Shown here: piece by piece, positions 5,816 through 6,784 of the stretch | Position numbering within the stretch: the stretch's first letter is position 1 | How the letters are laid out: every line of letters begins with the position of its first letter | Source: an uncultured Caryophanales bacterium | Lineage (GTDB): Bacteria; Bacillota_I; Bacilli_A; RF39; UBA660 | Reading direction: 5' to 3' | Assembly: GCA_946402785.1 (NCBI GenBank) | Contig: CAMIXP010000071.1 | Span: forward strand, 1-6,784 | DNA: 6,784 nt | Position numbers and translations under genes: made by a program | Notes under the pieces: model-generated | The model's input: only the letters and a program-made list of their open reading frames with translations | Databases searched by the model: none | Told to the model about the DNA's origin: nothing

Positions 5816-5926
5816 TTTTACAATTTTTTTAGATTTCTTGACTCTTAATAAATTGTAATTTTCTCTTAAAGCATCTGCTTCATCATCATGATGAAAAGTT
5901 TTGGTAACGTGTTTAATCTCTATCAT
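5798..5926 (-). CDS. 42-residue small ORF with an ABC-ATPase-like N-terminus (possible gene remnant)
   Basis: ATG at 5924-5926 follows AGGAGG (5934-5939) by 7 bases, as strong as any SD here. The ORF ends at TGA 5798-5800, inside the CIRCE spacer and the hsp20 -35. Residues 1-12 (MIEIKHVTKTFH), followed by AL and NL at about 19-26, closely follow the first strand, the A-loop aromatic position (F11) and the next strand of ABC transporter ATPases. No Walker A motif follows. Instead the protein turns Lys-rich and stops, and I see no continuation in the other two minus-strand frames. It may be the 5' stump of a lost ABC gene whose SD survived, or a real small protein or leader peptide. An AT-rich -10-like TATTAT (5951-5956) lies upstream, without a good -35. 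Confidence 0.4.
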   Translation of the reverse strand: MIEIKHVTKTFHHDDEADALRENYNLLRVKKSKKIVKLALNY

Positions 5927-5971
5927 ACGAAATCCTCCTATTTTTATTTTATAATACTCTATGATAGATAC

Positions 5972-6008
5972 AAAAAAAATTAAAAAAGCAGATTATTCAT
6001 CTGCTTTT
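5972..6008 (-). terminator. Intrinsic terminator of the DUF2130 gene
   Basis: On the minus strand AAAAGCAGAT pairs with ATCTGCTTTT over loop GAATA (10 bp). T6, two A and T8 follow. The stop codon TAA (5993-5995) is in the stem-loop. This separates the DUF2130 gene from the hsp20 region. Confidence 0.8.
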
Positions 6009-6784
6009 AATTCATCAAACATTTTCTTCACAGTAGGATTATTATGAGTTAATTTTTGAATCGTTAAATCCTCTGCTTTATTATTTGCTAACCTTAAGTT
6101 ATCATCTGTTTTTTGAAGATGTTCTTTAATCTTTTGTAAATGATCAATACTCTTATCAATTTCTTCAATCGCTTTAGAGAACCTCTCAGAAGCAAGTCGA
6201 TAATTACGACTAAATCCTTCTTTAAAAGTATTAATATTTTCTTCGAAATGAGTAATATCAATATTCTGACTTCTCACAAGTTCTAACTCTTTACGATAAT
6301 CAAGTGACTTTCTAGCTAAATTACGAATTAAGGTAATAAGAGGTATAAAGAATTGTGGTCGAATCACATACATCTTTTCATAGAAATGAGATACATCGAC
6401 AATCCCATCATTATAGTAATCATTATCCATTTCTAATAAGGATACAAGAACAGCATATTCACATTTCTTCTCTCTACGATCTTTATCTAATTCTTTTAAG
6501 AAATCTTCATTCTTATGTTTCGTTGCCGTCTCATCTGCTTCATTTTTCATTTCAAACATAATAGAAACAATCTCTTCTCCATCGTCATCGTAATCTCGAA
6601 AGATAAAGTCACCTTTAGATCCAGTCTTTGCATCATTATCTTTATCAAAAGTGGCATGAGGAAATAAAGGTCTTAATCGATTAAATTCTGTACTACAATG
6701 AACCTCTAAACTTTCCCCTATCATTTTCGTAGATTGTTTAGCTTTAAAATCTTTATAATAAGCAATTTGCTCATCCTTATTTTT
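5993..6784 (-). CDS. DUF2130 family protein, 5' end cut off by window edge
   Basis: The frame is open from the right edge (6784) to TAA at 5993-5995, giving 263 visible residues. The in-frame ATG at 6724 has no SD in front of it, and the 20 codons before it (with AYYKDFKAKQSTK) fit the family, so it is internal. I recognise the DUF2130 core from the K-MIGE-LE segment (20-27), the FDKDNDAKTGSKGDFIFRD region (46-64), FEMKNE (77-82), ELDKDR, and the NNKAEDLTIQKLT end. Full-length members are usually over 400 residues with a long N-terminal coiled coil, which would lie outside this window. A helical, coiled-coil-like region is also seen at about 175-240. E27, D59 and E78-x-K80 resemble the E/D/ExK layout of PD-(D/E)xK nucleases, which is only suggestive. 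The biological role is unknown. Confidence 0.9.
   Translation of the reverse strand, partial: KNKDEQIAYYKDFKAKQSTKMIGESLEVHCSTEFNRLRPLFPHATFDKDNDAKTGSKGDFIFRDYDDDGEEIVSIMFEMKNEADETATKHKNEDFLKELDKDRREKKCEYAVLVSLLEMDNDYYNDGIVDVSHFYEKMYVIRPQFFIPLITLIRNLARKSLDYRKELELVRSQNIDITHFEENINTFKEGFSRNYRLASERFSKAIEEIDKSIDHLQKIKEHLQKTDDNLRLANNKAEDLTIQKLTHNNPTVKKMFDELKADE

Noticed and set aside
6355..6561. Plus-strand open frame of 68 codons, rich in His and Ser
   Set aside because: Antisense to the conserved DUF2130 core; the composition is that of a shadow frame.
6722..6724. ATG at 6724 as the start of the DUF2130 gene
   Set aside because: The frame stays open to the window edge, the upstream codons fit the family, and no SD precedes this ATG.

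Overview
The window is AT-rich. Every gene it supports lies on the minus strand, almost all behind strong AGGAGG-type Shine-Dalgarno (SD) sites. TGA is used as a stop (for example at 3753-3755, inside an ATGA overlap) and Trp is TGG, so the genetic code is standard. A CIRCE/HrcA heat-shock operator and U-tract terminators fit a low-GC Bacillota. An Erysipelotrichia-like gut Firmicute is my best guess, but no gene here fixes the taxon.

Layout in the direction of transcription (high to low coordinates). 6784-5993 is the 3' part of a DUF2130 protein whose frame is open through the window edge. It ends in an intrinsic terminator (5972-6008). 5992-5684 is a dense regulatory region. It holds a 42-codon ORF with an excellent SD and an ABC-ATPase-like N-terminus (5926-5798), a near-consensus CIRCE operator (5789-5815), a strong promoter whose -35 lies inside the CIRCE (5773-5801), a hairpin at the predicted mRNA 5' end, and a 31-codon leader ORF that overlaps the hsp20 start. 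hsp20 (5680-5243) ends in a terminator that also appears to contain the promoter of the next gene. That gene is an RluD-type 23S rRNA pseudouridine synthase (5186-4296) with its own terminator (4265-4303).

4235-781 is a tightly packed four-gene unit: a small unrecognised helical protein, a large HD-domain phosphohydrolase (4-base ATGA overlap), a NUDIX hydrolase (8-base gap) and an ASCH-domain protein (10-base gap). The two SDs inside these gaps overlap the preceding stop codon, which suggests translational coupling. HD, NUDIX and ASCH domains all act on nucleotides or RNA, so a nucleotide-cleaning or modified-nucleotide role is a reasonable hypothesis but is not shown by the sequence. Finally, a promoter (714-742) drives a membrane-anchored protein (683-1) that runs off the left edge.

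The most interesting parts are the layered control region upstream of hsp20 and the HD/NUDIX/ASCH cassette, whose HD domain carries a large insertion. I saw no tRNA, rRNA, CRISPR array, insertion sequence or phage gene.
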